From positions 62,001-126,000 of the forward strand of contig NZ_JABBYO010000017.1 of NCBI RefSeq assembly GCF_012958305.1: a DNA stretch of 64,000 nucleotides, read 5' to 3'. The DNA is from Tautonia rosea. Its GTDB lineage: Bacteria > Planctomycetota > Planctomycetia > Isosphaerales > Isosphaeraceae. Made by a program: the position numbers and the translations under genes. This document shows, in pieces, positions 1 to 8,895 of the stretch (positions are counted from its first letter, which is position 1; each line of letters starts with the position of its first letter). The notes beneath the pieces are model-generated. The model saw only the letters and a list, made by a program, of their open reading frames with translations. It made no database searches and was not told the origin of the DNA.

Positions 1-1895
1 GCTCCGGCTCGTTCGTCTCGGCCGACGGCCTGGTGATGACCAACCACCACGTCGCCGCCGACACCTTGCAAAAGCTGAGCACCGCGGAGAATGACTACTA
101 CCGCGTCGGCTTCCTGGCCGAGAATCGCGAGGCCGAGCTACCCGCGCCCGACCTGGAGCTGAACGTCACGGTGGCCATCCAGGACGTGACCGACCAGGTC
201 AACGCGGCCGTGACCGCGTCGATGTCGGACGCCGAGGCGGCCGCGGCGCGTCGCTCGGCAATGGCGGGCATTGAGCAGGCGGCCTCCGAGGCGAACGGCC
301 TGAGGAACGATGTCGTCACCCTGTATCAAGGGGGACAGTATCATCTTTACACCTACAAGAAGTACACGGACGTTCGACTTGTCTTCGCTCCCGAATTCGA
401 TGTCGCGTTCTTCGGTGGAGATGAAGACAACTTCGAATATCCTCGCTATTGCCTCGACGTGGCCTTCGTGCGGGCCTACGAGGATGGCAAGCCGGCCCGG
501 CCCGAGCATTACCTGAGCTGGAGCGCGAACGGGTCGGAGGCGGGGGATCTCGTCTTCGTCGCCGGCCACCCCGGCCGGACAAGCCGGTTGAACACGGTGG
601 CCCACCTGGAATACTTCCGTGACACCGGCTTTCCGTTCCTGCTCGACCTGATCCGCAACCGCGAGGCCTCCCTTTCTGTCTTCAGCCAGCAGGGCGAGGA
701 AGAAGCACGGCAGGCGAAGGAAGATCTGTTCGGCTACCAGAACAGCCGCAAGGCCCGCCTGGGAGGCTACCAAGGCTTGCGCGATGAAAACTTCATGCGT
801 CGCAAGCAAGAAGCCGAGCAGGCGCTCCGCGAGCAGGTTGCGTCGGACCCCGAATCGGCCGCCGCCTACGCGGACGCCTGGGACAAGATTGCCGCGTCTC
901 GGAGCGTCGCCGCTGAGCATCTGGTGGCGTACAACATGCTGGAGCGAGGTCAGGCGTTCGAGTCTCGCCTCTTTCAAATCGCCCGAACCCTCGCCCGCCT
1001 GGCCGCGGAGCAGGAGACGCCGAACGAGAACCGCCTGCGGGAGTATCGTGAAACCGCCTTGCCGTCGTTGTTCCTTGGCCTTTACTCCGAAGCGCCGATT
1101 TACCCGGAATACGAGATCTTTCGCCTGACCAATGCCCTGACGTACTGGCGAGACACCGTCGGCGCGGACGACCCGGTGGTTCAGCGCGTGCTGGGGGATC
1201 GCGAACCGGAGGAGGTCGCCCGATCGCTGGTCGAAGGGACGAAACTGGGCGATGTGAAGGTTCGCAAAATGATGGCCAAGGGAGGCTCGGAGGCGATCGC
1301 CGCCAGCGACGACCCGATGATCGCCCTGGCCGTGGCCGTCGATCCTGAGTCGAGGGCCGTGCGGAAGATCTGGGAAGACGACGTTGAGGGGGTGGAGTCG
1401 GCCCAGTACGGGAGGATCGCCAAGGCTCTGTTCGAGAGCCTCGGAGATGCGATCTACCCCGATGCCACCTTTACCCTCCGCCTGGCCTTCGGCACCGTAG
1501 CCGGCTGGGAGGAAGACGGTGAAACGATCCCGCCCTACACGCAGGTCGAGGGCCTGTTCGAAAAGGCGGAGACAAAAGGAAACGTTGATCCGTACCACGT
1601 TCCCGAATCGTGGGTCGAGGCGAAGGAGTCGGGGCGGCTCGACCTGTCGACACCGATGAATTTCGTCTCGACGGCCGACATTATCGGCGGCAACTCCGGC
1701 AGCCCGGTCGTCGATCGGGAGGGGAAGGTGGTCGGTCTGATCTTCGACGGCAATATTCACTCGTTGATTCTTGACTTCGGCTACGACGACACGCTCGCCC
1801 GCGCCGTTTCGGTTGATTCTCGGGTGATTGCCGAGGCGTTGAAGTCGGTCTACCAGGCCGACGCCTTGCTGAACGAACTGACCGGCGGGGAATGA
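1..1895 (+). CDS. S46 family dipeptidyl-peptidase (DPP7/DPP11-like), 5' end missing
   Basis: Serine exopeptidase of the S46 family, which removes dipeptides from peptide N-termini, normally in the periplasm or at the outer membrane. The reading frame is already open at base 3 with GSFVSADGLVMTNHH, the chymotrypsin-fold segment carrying the catalytic His, so the signal peptide and first residues lie outside the window. The family hallmark FFGGDEDNFEYPRY follows, then GDLVFVAGHPGRTSRL. Near the C-terminus DIIGGNSGSPVVD carries the nucleophilic Ser. The visible 630 residues fit a family length of about 700. The GTG at 33 is internal and is not the true start. The gene converges on the Pnkp-like gene, with a hairpin between them. 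Family assignment is firm; DPP7 versus DPP11 specificity cannot be read from this fragment. Confidence 0.93.
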   Translation, partial: SGSFVSADGLVMTNHHVAADTLQKLSTAENDYYRVGFLAENREAELPAPDLELNVTVAIQDVTDQVNAAVTASMSDAEAAAARRSAMAGIEQAASEANGLRNDVVTLYQGGQYHLYTYKKYTDVRLVFAPEFDVAFFGGDEDNFEYPRYCLDVAFVRAYEDGKPARPEHYLSWSANGSEAGDLVFVAGHPGRTSRLNTVAHLEYFRDTGFPFLLDLIRNREASLSVFSQQGEEEARQAKEDLFGYQNSRKARLGGYQGLRDENFMRRKQEAEQALREQVASDPESAAAYADAWDKIAASRSVAAEHLVAYNMLERGQAFESRLFQIARTLARLAAEQETPNENRLREYRETALPSLFLGLYSEAPIYPEYEIFRLTNALTYWRDTVGADDPVVQRVLGDREPEEVARSLVEGTKLGDVKVRKMMAKGGSEAIAASDDPMIALAVAVDPESRAVRKIWEDDVEGVESAQYGRIAKALFESLGDAIYPDATFTLRLAFGTVAGWEEDGETIPPYTQVEGLFEKAETKGNVDPYHVPESWVEAKESGRLDLSTPMNFVSTADIIGGNSGSPVVDREGKVVGLIFDGNIHSLILDFGYDDTLARAVSVDSRVIAEALKSVYQADALLNELTGGE

Positions 1896-1904
1896 TCGCC
1901 GATC

Positions 1905-1943
1905 GCCGGGCCCCGCGTTGGCAATCTGCCAAGGGGGCCCGGC
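1905..1943. terminator. Bidirectional hairpin between convergent genes
   Basis: A perfect 10-bp GC-rich outer stem (1905-1914 with 1934-1943) encloses a 6-bp inner stem (1918-1923 with 1927-1932) and a 3-nt loop. It lies 10 bases after the S46 peptidase stop and 11 bases before the stop of the convergent kinase-phosphatase, so it can serve both genes. There is no clear T-run. Confidence 0.6.
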
Positions 1944-1953
1944 GTTGGGTCGG

Positions 1954-3324
1954 TCACGCTCCGGATCTCGGAGGCGTCTCGGTCGGATCGGGAAGGTTGG
2001 GGGAGGGCGAAACGGGCTGCTGAGCCGTTCGGAAGGGGCGTCTCGACGCATAATACTCGCGGGCGGCCGGAACGGAGATGAGTTCCAGCTCGGGGTATCG
2101 CAGGGCGGTGAGGTGGCCGCCAAAGACGCAACCTGTGTCGAGATTGACCGATCGTCGGATCCACTCCGGCTCGGGAACGGGCGTGTGACCGTACACCACC
2201 AGGGCAGGGCTGTGGTAGTTCTTGGCCCACTTCAAGCGGACCGGCAGGCCGTACTGATCGACCTCGCCCGTCGTTTCTCCATAGAGCGCGAAGCCGCGCA
2301 CGCCGGGGGTGTCTCGGCCGTGCATCGGCTTCGGTAATCCGGCATGAGCGACGATGAGGCGGCCACGATCAAGCACATAATGGTGCGTCATGGAACCGAA
2401 GAAGTCGATGACGCCCTCGACGGTGGTTTCGCGGATGCCCCAGGGAAGCAAATCCAGTTCGGCAAGGGTCTGCTCCAGACCGTGGGCGACCCGGACGTTT
2501 CGACCGCGCAGCTTGCGCAAAAACTTGTCGTCGTGATTGCCAATGACGCAGAGGCCCGAGCCGCGGGCCGTCATGTTTCGCACGATCCGAACGGTGTCAA
2601 GAATCCGAGGTCCACGATCGACCAGGTCTCCCACGAAGACGGCGATCCGGCCCTCCGGATGCTCGTAGATGGGGCCAGGCCAGGCGGGTTCGATCGACTG
2701 CGAGACGACCTCGTAGCCGAGCCGATCAAGCAATTGCTCCAGCTCGTCGGCACAGCCGTGCACATCGCCGATCAAGTCGAACGGGCCTCGATCGCCTCGG
2801 CGGTCGCAGGCCAGGGGGACGCGGGAGACGGAGATAGCTTCAACCTGATCGACGCTCGAAAGCGTGACGATGCGATCAAACCCCTCGCGCGGCAGGTCGG
2901 TCATCGACCGTGACAGTTGCTCGCGATGCCGGTGGACCACGTCGGCCTCGATCCGCCGATCGGTCCGCGTCTGGGCGCGATCGAGCAGGAGGGATTCGGG
3001 GAGGTCGAAGACCAGAGCGATCGGTTCGACATGGTGGGTTCGGGCCAGGCGGATCAGGGCCGACCGGGCCGATGCCCGGACGTTTGTGGCGTCGACCACC
3101 GTGAGACGTCCCCGAGCCAGGCGGCGGTCGACAATCAGGTGAACGAGATCGAAGGCATCGGCCGTGGCAAGCTGGTTGTTCGGATCGTCGGACACGAGGG
3201 CGCGGCAATCGTCGGACGAGACGACCTCGGTGGGCCGGAAATGACGGCGAGCAAAGGTGCTCTTGCCCGAACCGGTCGGTCCGATGAGGACGACGAGGCA
3301 GCGTCTCGGAATCGTCAAGATCAC
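1954..3324 (-). CDS. Polynucleotide kinase-phosphatase-like protein lacking the ligase domain
   Basis: Two-domain protein resembling the first two domains of bacterial Pnkp, an RNA end-healing and repair enzyme. The P-loop kinase domain (about residues 1-165) has GPTGSGKST at 15-23 and should phosphorylate 5'-OH ends. The calcineurin-like phosphatase domain (about 175-430) carries DVHG, GDLVDRG, GNHD and YGHTP metal-binding motifs. Canonical Pnkp is about 850 residues and ends in an adenylyltransferase domain; here the protein stops at about 456 residues in a Pro/Ser-rich tail, with no ligase domain and no Hen1 methyltransferase beside it. GTG 3324 places the start right before LTIP, as in relatives; ATG 3369 would add 15 residues. 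It could instead act on mononucleotides or dinucleoside polyphosphates. Confidence 0.82.
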   Translation of the reverse strand: MILTIPRRCLVVLIGPTGSGKSTFARRHFRPTEVVSSDDCRALVSDDPNNQLATADAFDLVHLIVDRRLARGRLTVVDATNVRASARSALIRLARTHHVEPIALVFDLPESLLLDRAQTRTDRRIEADVVHRHREQLSRSMTDLPREGFDRIVTLSSVDQVEAISVSRVPLACDRRGDRGPFDLIGDVHGCADELEQLLDRLGYEVVSQSIEPAWPGPIYEHPEGRIAVFVGDLVDRGPRILDTVRIVRNMTARGSGLCVIGNHDDKFLRKLRGRNVRVAHGLEQTLAELDLLPWGIRETTVEGVIDFFGSMTHHYVLDRGRLIVAHAGLPKPMHGRDTPGVRGFALYGETTGEVDQYGLPVRLKWAKNYHSPALVVYGHTPVPEPEWIRRSVNLDTGCVFGGHLTALRYPELELISVPAAREYYASRRPFRTAQQPVSPSPNLPDPTETPPRSGA

Positions 3325-3452
3325 GGCAATGCCCTGCGAAAAAAGGACGAGGGATCGACCCGGCTCCATGCTTGACGAGGCCGCGCCGGGAGGTTCTCAT
3401 GAAGGCATCGGGCCCTCCCATTTTCCCGAGATTTTCTCCGGAGTCCAACACG

Positions 3453-4793
3453 ATGCGATCGTTCCAGCGCCGCGATTTCCTTCAGGCGTCGGCCGCCAGC
3501 CTGGCCGCCCTGACCGCCTCGACCGCCTCACGAGCCTCTGCCGAACCCCGCTCGGCCCCGCGGCGAACCAGCGCGAACGACTCGCTGAACGTGGCCGTGG
3601 TGGGTGTCCGGGGGCGGGGTATGGACCACGTCCGAGGGTTCCTGAACCTGAAAGACGACGGCGTGCGCGTGACCACGGTCTGCGACGTCGATGAGAACGT
3701 CGTCGGGAATGCCATGAAGGCGATCGAGACGGCAAGCGGATCGGCTCCGTCGCTCGTGAAGGATGTTCGCGAGGTGCTCGACAACCCGGAGATTGATATT
3801 ATCTCCGTCGCCACGCCGAACCACTGGCACAGCCTGATGGGCATCTGGGCCTGCCAGGCGGGCAAAGATGCTTATGTCGAGAAGCCGGTCAGTCATAATG
3901 TATGGGAAGGCCGGAAACTGGTTGAGGCGGCTCGCAAATACGACCGGATGGTCCAGTGTGGCACCCAGTGCCGCAGCCACAAGGGGATTCAGGACGCGAT
4001 GGAATTCCTCCGCAACGGGGGAATCGGCAAGATCTACATGGCCAAGGGGCTCTGCTACAAGCCTCGTGGCTCGATCGGCCACGGCTCGTTCCAACCGGTA
4101 CCCGCAGGGCTCGATTACGACCTCTGGACCGGCCCTGCCGAATTCCACAAGCCCGGCGACCCGAGCGTCTACAACCCGAACATCCTGCACTACAACTGGC
4201 ACTGGGTTTGGAACACCGGCAACGGCGACCTGGGCAACCAGGGCATCCACCAGATGGACCTGGCCCGCTGGGGCATCGGCAAGAACGAGTTCCCGAAGAC
4301 CGTCATGTCGGCCGGTGGCCGTTACGGTTACGAAGACGACGGCGAAACCGCCAACACCCAGACCGTCAACTTTGAATATGATGACGTTTTGCTTCAATTC
4401 GAGGTGCGCGGCCTGCCCACCAACGATGAGCAAGGGGTGAAAGTCGGCGACATCTTCTACGGCACTGAGGGGATCTTGACGCTCGACAGCTACACCTCGT
4501 GGCAAACCTTCTTCGGCCACAAGATGGAGCCAGGCCCGAAGGGGACCGGCGGCGGCGACCACTACGCCAACTTCATCGAGGCCGTCCGGACCCGAGACCG
4601 CTCGATCCTCAACGCCGAGATTGAGGAAGGCCACCTGTCGAGCGCCTTCTGCCACCTCGGAAACATCGCCCTCCGCCTGGGCCGCAAGCTGCACATTGAT
4701 GTCGAGAACGAGGCGTTCCTCGACGATCCCGAAGCCAACGCCATGCTGAAGCGCGACTACCGGGCGCCGTATGTCGTGCCCGATCAGGTCTGA
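3453..4793 (+). CDS. TAT-exported Gfo/Idh/MocA family oxidoreductase
   Basis: NAD(P)-dependent sugar dehydrogenase-like protein of the Gfo/Idh/MocA family. ATG 3453 is chosen because GGAG sits about 9 nt upstream and it directly precedes a twin-arginine signal (RRDFLQASAASLAAL); an upstream GTG-type start at 3372 is less likely. The Rossmann segment reads VAVVGVRGRGMDHVRGF, and the family EKP motif appears in DAYVEKPVSHN, where the Lys is normally catalytic. Trp-rich GDLGNQGIHQMDLARWG is typical of planctomycete members. Length is 446 residues. The substrate cannot be inferred, and the gene stands alone, ended by a strong terminator. Confidence 0.93.
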   Translation: MRSFQRRDFLQASAASLAALTASTASRASAEPRSAPRRTSANDSLNVAVVGVRGRGMDHVRGFLNLKDDGVRVTTVCDVDENVVGNAMKAIETASGSAPSLVKDVREVLDNPEIDIISVATPNHWHSLMGIWACQAGKDAYVEKPVSHNVWEGRKLVEAARKYDRMVQCGTQCRSHKGIQDAMEFLRNGGIGKIYMAKGLCYKPRGSIGHGSFQPVPAGLDYDLWTGPAEFHKPGDPSVYNPNILHYNWHWVWNTGNGDLGNQGIHQMDLARWGIGKNEFPKTVMSAGGRYGYEDDGETANTQTVNFEYDDVLLQFEVRGLPTNDEQGVKVGDIFYGTEGILTLDSYTSWQTFFGHKMEPGPKGTGGGDHYANFIEAVRTRDRSILNAEIEEGHLSSAFCHLGNIALRLGRKLHIDVENEAFLDDPEANAMLKRDYRAPYVVPDQV

Positions 4794-4826
4794 TCGACCG
4801 ACGTGTCCGACCGGAGTAGGAATCAT

Positions 4827-4863
4827 CGGGATTTCAGATCGCTTTGATCTGAAATCCCGTTTT
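4827..4863 (+). terminator. Strong rho-independent terminator
   Basis: A perfect 14-bp inverted repeat (4827-4840 with 4846-4859), 5-nt loop, followed by TTTT at 4860-4863. It lies 34 bases after the oxidoreductase stop and 11 bases before the stop of the convergent FkbM gene. Confidence 0.9.
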
Positions 4864-4873
4864 CGCTGTTCGA

Positions 4874-5719
4874 CTATCCCACCTTGGGGAGCATGCGGCG
4901 GACGACCGACGGCACGATCGGCACATGCCGGGCCACTCGCCGAAGATGGCGGGCGACGGTCAAGCTCGTGGTACCCAGATCCTCGTATCGGGAAAGCCGG
5001 GCCAGAGCCTCGTCACGCTCGCGGCGCAGCGACTCCAGCTCTAGCACGTGCTCAAACGGCACATAATCATCAAGGACGTTGACCGGCGATCGAAACTTCG
5101 AGAGCAGGCGGCGGTCTTCCAGTCGCAGGTAGTAGCGGTTCAGCCCGTCGAAGGCGGCTCGAAGATAATCGGCGGCAAGGAGGATCGGCTCCCACAGCTC
5201 GGGCTGAATCGTGGCTTCGATCACGAGCACCCGAGGACGCCAGCGACTCCAGTCCGCCCCCTGGATGACGGCAAGCTCGTGCCCCTCCACGTCGATCTTG
5301 AGGAAATCAATCGTCCGGTCGCCCACATATCGCTCGCAAAGTGTGGCGAGGGTGATGACCTCAACCGTCCGTTCAACATACGAATAGCCGTGCAACTTCA
5401 GGCCGGCGGCGAAGTCAAGGTCGAGGGTTGACATGCCGAGCGAGTCGCTTGGCTCGTGCAGGGTCATCATCCCTTCGTGATCCGAGATCGCAAGCGAGAG
5501 GTTCACATCGCGAGGGCGCTCGGCCTGAAGCATTTCCCAGACTCGGGCGACCGGCTCGACATTCACCCCCGTCCAGCCGCGATCCGAGAAATGCCGGGTC
5601 ACGGAATGCAAGGTGGGATGATTGGCTCCAACATCCACATAAAAACCATCTTCCTTGTCCGGAAAGACGCGCCGGAGGAGAACGTCTTCCGCATTCTGAG
5701 CGTAGGAGATCATGGGCAT
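4874..5719 (-). CDS. FkbM family methyltransferase
   Basis: SAM-dependent methyltransferase of the FkbM family, often O-methylating sugars of polysaccharides or glycolipids. It opens with SYAQNAEDVLLRRVF and the SAM-binding DGFYVDVGANHP; IDFLKIDVEGHE is the second hallmark and ends in the usual acidic motif. Length 281 residues. After about residue 220 a short helical segment (LESLRRERDEALARL) could form a coiled coil. The start overlaps the upstream glycosyltransferase stop by 10 bases, so the two are translated from one transcript. Last gene of the minus-strand glycan cluster. Confidence 0.9.
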   Translation of the reverse strand: MPMISYAQNAEDVLLRRVFPDKEDGFYVDVGANHPTLHSVTRHFSDRGWTGVNVEPVARVWEMLQAERPRDVNLSLAISDHEGMMTLHEPSDSLGMSTLDLDFAAGLKLHGYSYVERTVEVITLATLCERYVGDRTIDFLKIDVEGHELAVIQGADWSRWRPRVLVIEATIQPELWEPILLAADYLRAAFDGLNRYYLRLEDRRLLSKFRSPVNVLDDYVPFEHVLELESLRRERDEALARLSRYEDLGTTSLTVARHLRRVARHVPIVPSVVRRMLPKVG

Positions 5720-7053
5720 GGGACGCTCTCGGGAGTTGGAGGCGAGGACAGAGCTTTGATCGAGGAAATGCTTGCAGAAGAACCACGATCCAGAGCGGAA
5801 GGCCGAGGTTCATGCCAGGCCCAGGCATTGCGTCTGCCCCATGCCGACATGACCAGTTGATGCTTCCGATTGGCGAGTGCATTCCAGTCGAACAGGGGCT
5901 GTAAGCGCGGTCGATCCGCTCGTGCCTGGGCAATTGCGATGGAGGGTTGATCCAGCAGCCGATCCACAATCTGAAGCGTTCCTTCAGGATCGTCGATCGG
6001 ACAGAAATGCGTTCCGGGGCAGTCTCCGAATAGGCTCTCAGTCGTTTCCAAGCGGCTGAGCAACACCGGTGTTCCACTGACGAGCGCTTCAAGAATGGGC
6101 AGGCCAAACGCTTCGACGTCGGAAAGCAACAGGAGTGCTCGGCTTGACCGATACGCCTCCCGCAGGTCCGCTTCGCTCACATAGCCGCGCAACTCGACAA
6201 AGGGGCGAAGGGCCGGAGGAATCCGGTCTGCCGATGCCTCGCTCCGATTGCCGATGACGACCAGTCGGAATTCGGGACTTCGCCTGACAACATGTTCAAA
6301 CACTTGAACAACGCGATCAAAGCGTTTGCGAATCTCGGCCAGATCCCCCACAAAGAGCAGTTGCGGAGGGCGATCGAGAGGCCCAAGGTCGAACGCTTCG
6401 AAATCGCAGCCGAGGGGCAAGGTCACGGCGTTGACCTGTCGAGGCGCGAGCCGTTGCAAGGCTCGACATTCGGCAGGTGAATCGGCGAGGACCAGATCCG
6501 CGCGTTCGATCACGCGGCGATGGGTCGCGGCAACGTTCGCCTCCTGCTCGGGCGACATGGGAACCGTCCAGAGCGGCTGATCATGAGGGGTGTAGCACAG
6601 CACGGTCCGATCGTCGATGTGATCCAGGACGGCACGACCGGTCGCGGCGTTGGCAAAGCCGATCAGCTCAATCGCGTCCCAACGTGATGATCTGATCAGT
6701 TCAGGCAAGCGTTCGTTGAGCGGTTCCACGCAATCCGATTCGAACCGATGAGGGCCAACACACATGGGAATTCCCAGCGGCGTGGCGAAATCCCAGACGC
6801 GACGCAACGACCGGGGATCCCGGTCATCCATCGCGAAGGTGAACTCCACTCGGCCTTGCAGCCGCCTGGACAGCTCGAAAATGGCTCGGCCGATGCCGGA
6901 GTACATCTGGTTCGTGGTGGGGGTCGCGATCAGGACACGGAAGCGGTCAGGCGAGGGGCACCCTCGTCCCGTCGCCGAGGATGCGAACGGTTCGTGCGTG
7001 GCGATCGAACCAGCGGTGAACTTCGCAAAATGCGGACGAGGAGTCGTGGGCAT
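5710..7053 (-). CDS. Glycosyltransferase, GT4-like (GT-B fold)
   Basis: Retaining GT-B glycosyltransferase of 447 residues. The N-terminal half has TPTTNQMYSGIGRAIFELSRRL, the acceptor-side glycine-rich region. The C-terminal half has LLFVGDLAEIRKRFDRVV and the E-x7-E motif in EAFGLPILEALVSG, which binds the nucleotide-sugar donor. The first 35 residues before RFRVLIATPT are low-complexity and may not all be translated. It overlaps the downstream FkbM start by 10 bases and follows the coiled-coil gene after 54 bases. Likely acts on a surface polysaccharide or glycoprotein; the donor sugar cannot be told. Confidence 0.88.
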   Translation of the reverse strand: MPTTPRPHFAKFTAGSIATHEPFASSATGRGCPSPDRFRVLIATPTTNQMYSGIGRAIFELSRRLQGRVEFTFAMDDRDPRSLRRVWDFATPLGIPMCVGPHRFESDCVEPLNERLPELIRSSRWDAIELIGFANAATGRAVLDHIDDRTVLCYTPHDQPLWTVPMSPEQEANVAATHRRVIERADLVLADSPAECRALQRLAPRQVNAVTLPLGCDFEAFDLGPLDRPPQLLFVGDLAEIRKRFDRVVQVFEHVVRRSPEFRLVVIGNRSEASADRIPPALRPFVELRGYVSEADLREAYRSSRALLLLSDVEAFGLPILEALVSGTPVLLSRLETTESLFGDCPGTHFCPIDDPEGTLQIVDRLLDQPSIAIAQARADRPRLQPLFDWNALANRKHQLVMSAWGRRNAWAWHEPRPSALDRGSSASISSIKALSSPPTPESVPCP

Positions 7054-7107
7054 GGGACGTCGGCCGAGGTTCAGGACTGCGATGGGTTCACTCCAGCGAG
7101 CGGAAGC

Positions 7108-7620
7108 TCACGTCAGATCAGTGTCGCCACCGGAGGAAGGAACCGAAAATTGCGAACTTGAGAATTCCTTGTACGGAGTCACATGAGGCGAGCCGCGCTC
7201 GCTGGCCGGGTCGATACGACTACCGGGAGAAGGGACGGCTCGTTCGGCATTCGCAGGGGGTTGCATCCGCGCGAGATGATCTTCGATGCTTGCGAGCCGG
7301 CGAGCCATTGCCAGCGAGTCCCAGCGAAACGCATCGGTGGTTGCCGAGCGCTGACTGAGTGCCTCAACCTGTCCACTCAGGTGGTCGATCTGGGCCTGGA
7401 GGTCGCGGTAGAGCACTTCCTGATGGAAAAACATGGGTCGGAGGAGTCTGCGCACCAGGCGACGGGCCAGACCAAGCACACGCTTCGGCCCCTTCGCATC
7501 GTTGATGCCCGTGTTGTAAAAGGCGAAGTCTCGCACGAGAAATCGGGCCTCCTTGCTGGGAACCAGGATCGTGTTCCGAATCCTGCACGCGACACACACT
7601 GAGAGACGGACCAAACCCAC
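7108..7620 (-). CDS. Small coiled-coil protein of the glycosyltransferase cluster
   Basis: Protein of 170 residues that I do not recognise. GTG start at 7620 immediately abuts the TGA of the upstream glycosyltransferase (7621-7623), which argues for translational coupling. Basic RRLVRRLLRPMFFHQEVLYRDLQAQIDHLSGQ leads into predicted coiled coil at about residues 70-120 (heptad-like Leu/Ile spacing), then a Pro/Ser-rich tail. No signal peptide or catalytic motif is visible. Short coiled-coil proteins of this kind occur inside planctomycete and cyanobacterial glycan clusters and may scaffold the transferases; this is inference from position. A shorter product from an internal start is possible. 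Confidence 0.6.
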   Translation of the reverse strand: MGLVRLSVCVACRIRNTILVPSKEARFLVRDFAFYNTGINDAKGPKRVLGLARRLVRRLLRPMFFHQEVLYRDLQAQIDHLSGQVEALSQRSATTDAFRWDSLAMARRLASIEDHLARMQPPANAERAVPSPGSRIDPASERGSPHVTPYKEFSSSQFSVPSSGGDTDLT

Positions 7621-8895
7621 TCAGGCCGCCTGGGTCACCAACGATTCTGCCAGGCCTTCGGCGAGTCGAGCGAGTCGAACGGTATCGGCCGGAGCGCCGG
7701 GCGCGGATTGAGGAGGGGTGTTCGCAGCCTCTTCAAGCCAGCGTTCAAGCCGGGGCGCCAAAGCGTCCACATGAAAGTCGCGCCAGGTGGACGCACGGGC
7801 TCGTTCCGCAATCGCTTCAGCATCCGTCCGACGCTCCAGCACATCGAGGAACACGCGAGCGATCGCGGCCGCCGTGGGTTCGACCTTCAGACCGTGGACC
7901 CCGTGCACGAGCCACTCGGCCAGGCCACAACTTTGCGAAATGAGGGGCAGACACCCCCCGTGCGCCGCGGCCTCGATCGGCCCAATGCCGAACGGCTCAC
8001 GCTCCCAGGTCGGGAACGCGAAGAGCTCGTAATTCCGGTATCGAGCAATCAGGTCGGGGTGCTCAAGCGGTCCGAGGAAGCGAACGCGGTCTTCGACTCC
8101 GTGCTGTTGGACGAGAGCCGGGTAGTGGTTTTCATCAACGTCCGCAATCGCTCCGATGAGATCCAGTTCGACGGACCAGCGCTCTTTCCGAACCAGCCCG
8201 ACCGCTTCGATCAAGAGGTCGATTCCCTTGTACGGAGTCAATCGACCTGCCGACACGACCCTGAGCGGGCCGTTTCGGACCGATCGGCGGGGCAGGGGAG
8301 TCGGACTGCCGTCAATCCAGTACGGCAGCAATTCCACGCGACCATTGAGCGGAACCCCCTGGCCCTCGATTTCCTCAACCAGCCGCGAGCTGACCGCAAT
8401 GAACGTCCCTCGCATCTCCGCCCCGAAGCGTTCCGCCAGGGCAGGAATCACCTTGCCCCAGACGGAACAGCAGTACGACGGCACCGCGTCACCCAGTTGC
8501 CAGGCCCATGGAACCCCGAGATGGTTGAGGGCCGCCATGAGGCCGAGCCCTCCCAGCCCCGTCAAATTATGAACATAGGCCACATCGGGGCGAAAGTCGG
8601 CCACGGTCTCGGCAAGCGCATGAACATTCGAGGCGTTGATCAGACGAGAGCGCACATCCAGCATCCGTTGAACCACCGGAGGCCGACGATTCATGGCGTG
8701 CTGGTTCCAAATGTCCGTGATCGCAAATCCCCGGCGGACGTGTGGTTGCGGTTCCACAAAGGTCCGGGCCGATGCGGTCAGGACCCGCACCTCATGTCCG
8801 AGTCGACGCAGGGCTTCGACCGCCTGAGCACAGGCCACCTCGTAGCCGCCGACAACCTCGGGCGGATAGAAGTTCGAAAGAACGAGAATCTTCAC
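7621..8895 (-). CDS. Glycosyltransferase, GT4-like
   Basis: GT-B glycosyltransferase of 424 residues. N-terminus MKILVLSNFYPPEVVGGYE is the typical GT4 opening with the glycine-rich acceptor loop. The donor side shows VVSAGRLTPYKGIDLLIEA and E-x7-E in EPFGIGPIEAAAHG. The GTG start overlaps the upstream transferase stop in a 4-base GTGA, so both are made from one transcript. DAVPSYCCSVWGKVIP has paired cysteines in the loop region, of unknown meaning. The last 45 residues are Ala/Pro-rich and lie outside the fold. Confidence 0.9.
   Translation of the reverse strand: MKILVLSNFYPPEVVGGYEVACAQAVEALRRLGHEVRVLTASARTFVEPQPHVRRGFAITDIWNQHAMNRRPPVVQRMLDVRSRLINASNVHALAETVADFRPDVAYVHNLTGLGGLGLMAALNHLGVPWAWQLGDAVPSYCCSVWGKVIPALAERFGAEMRGTFIAVSSRLVEEIEGQGVPLNGRVELLPYWIDGSPTPLPRRSVRNGPLRVVSAGRLTPYKGIDLLIEAVGLVRKERWSVELDLIGAIADVDENHYPALVQQHGVEDRVRFLGPLEHPDLIARYRNYELFAFPTWEREPFGIGPIEAAAHGGCLPLISQSCGLAEWLVHGVHGLKVEPTAAAIARVFLDVLERRTDAEAIAERARASTWRDFHVDALAPRLERWLEEAANTPPQSAPGAPADTVRLARLAEGLAESLVTQAA

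Noticed and set aside
138-2123. Minus-strand open frame opposite the S46 peptidase
   Set aside because: Reads Arg/Pro-rich antisense of a gene with firm peptidase motifs.
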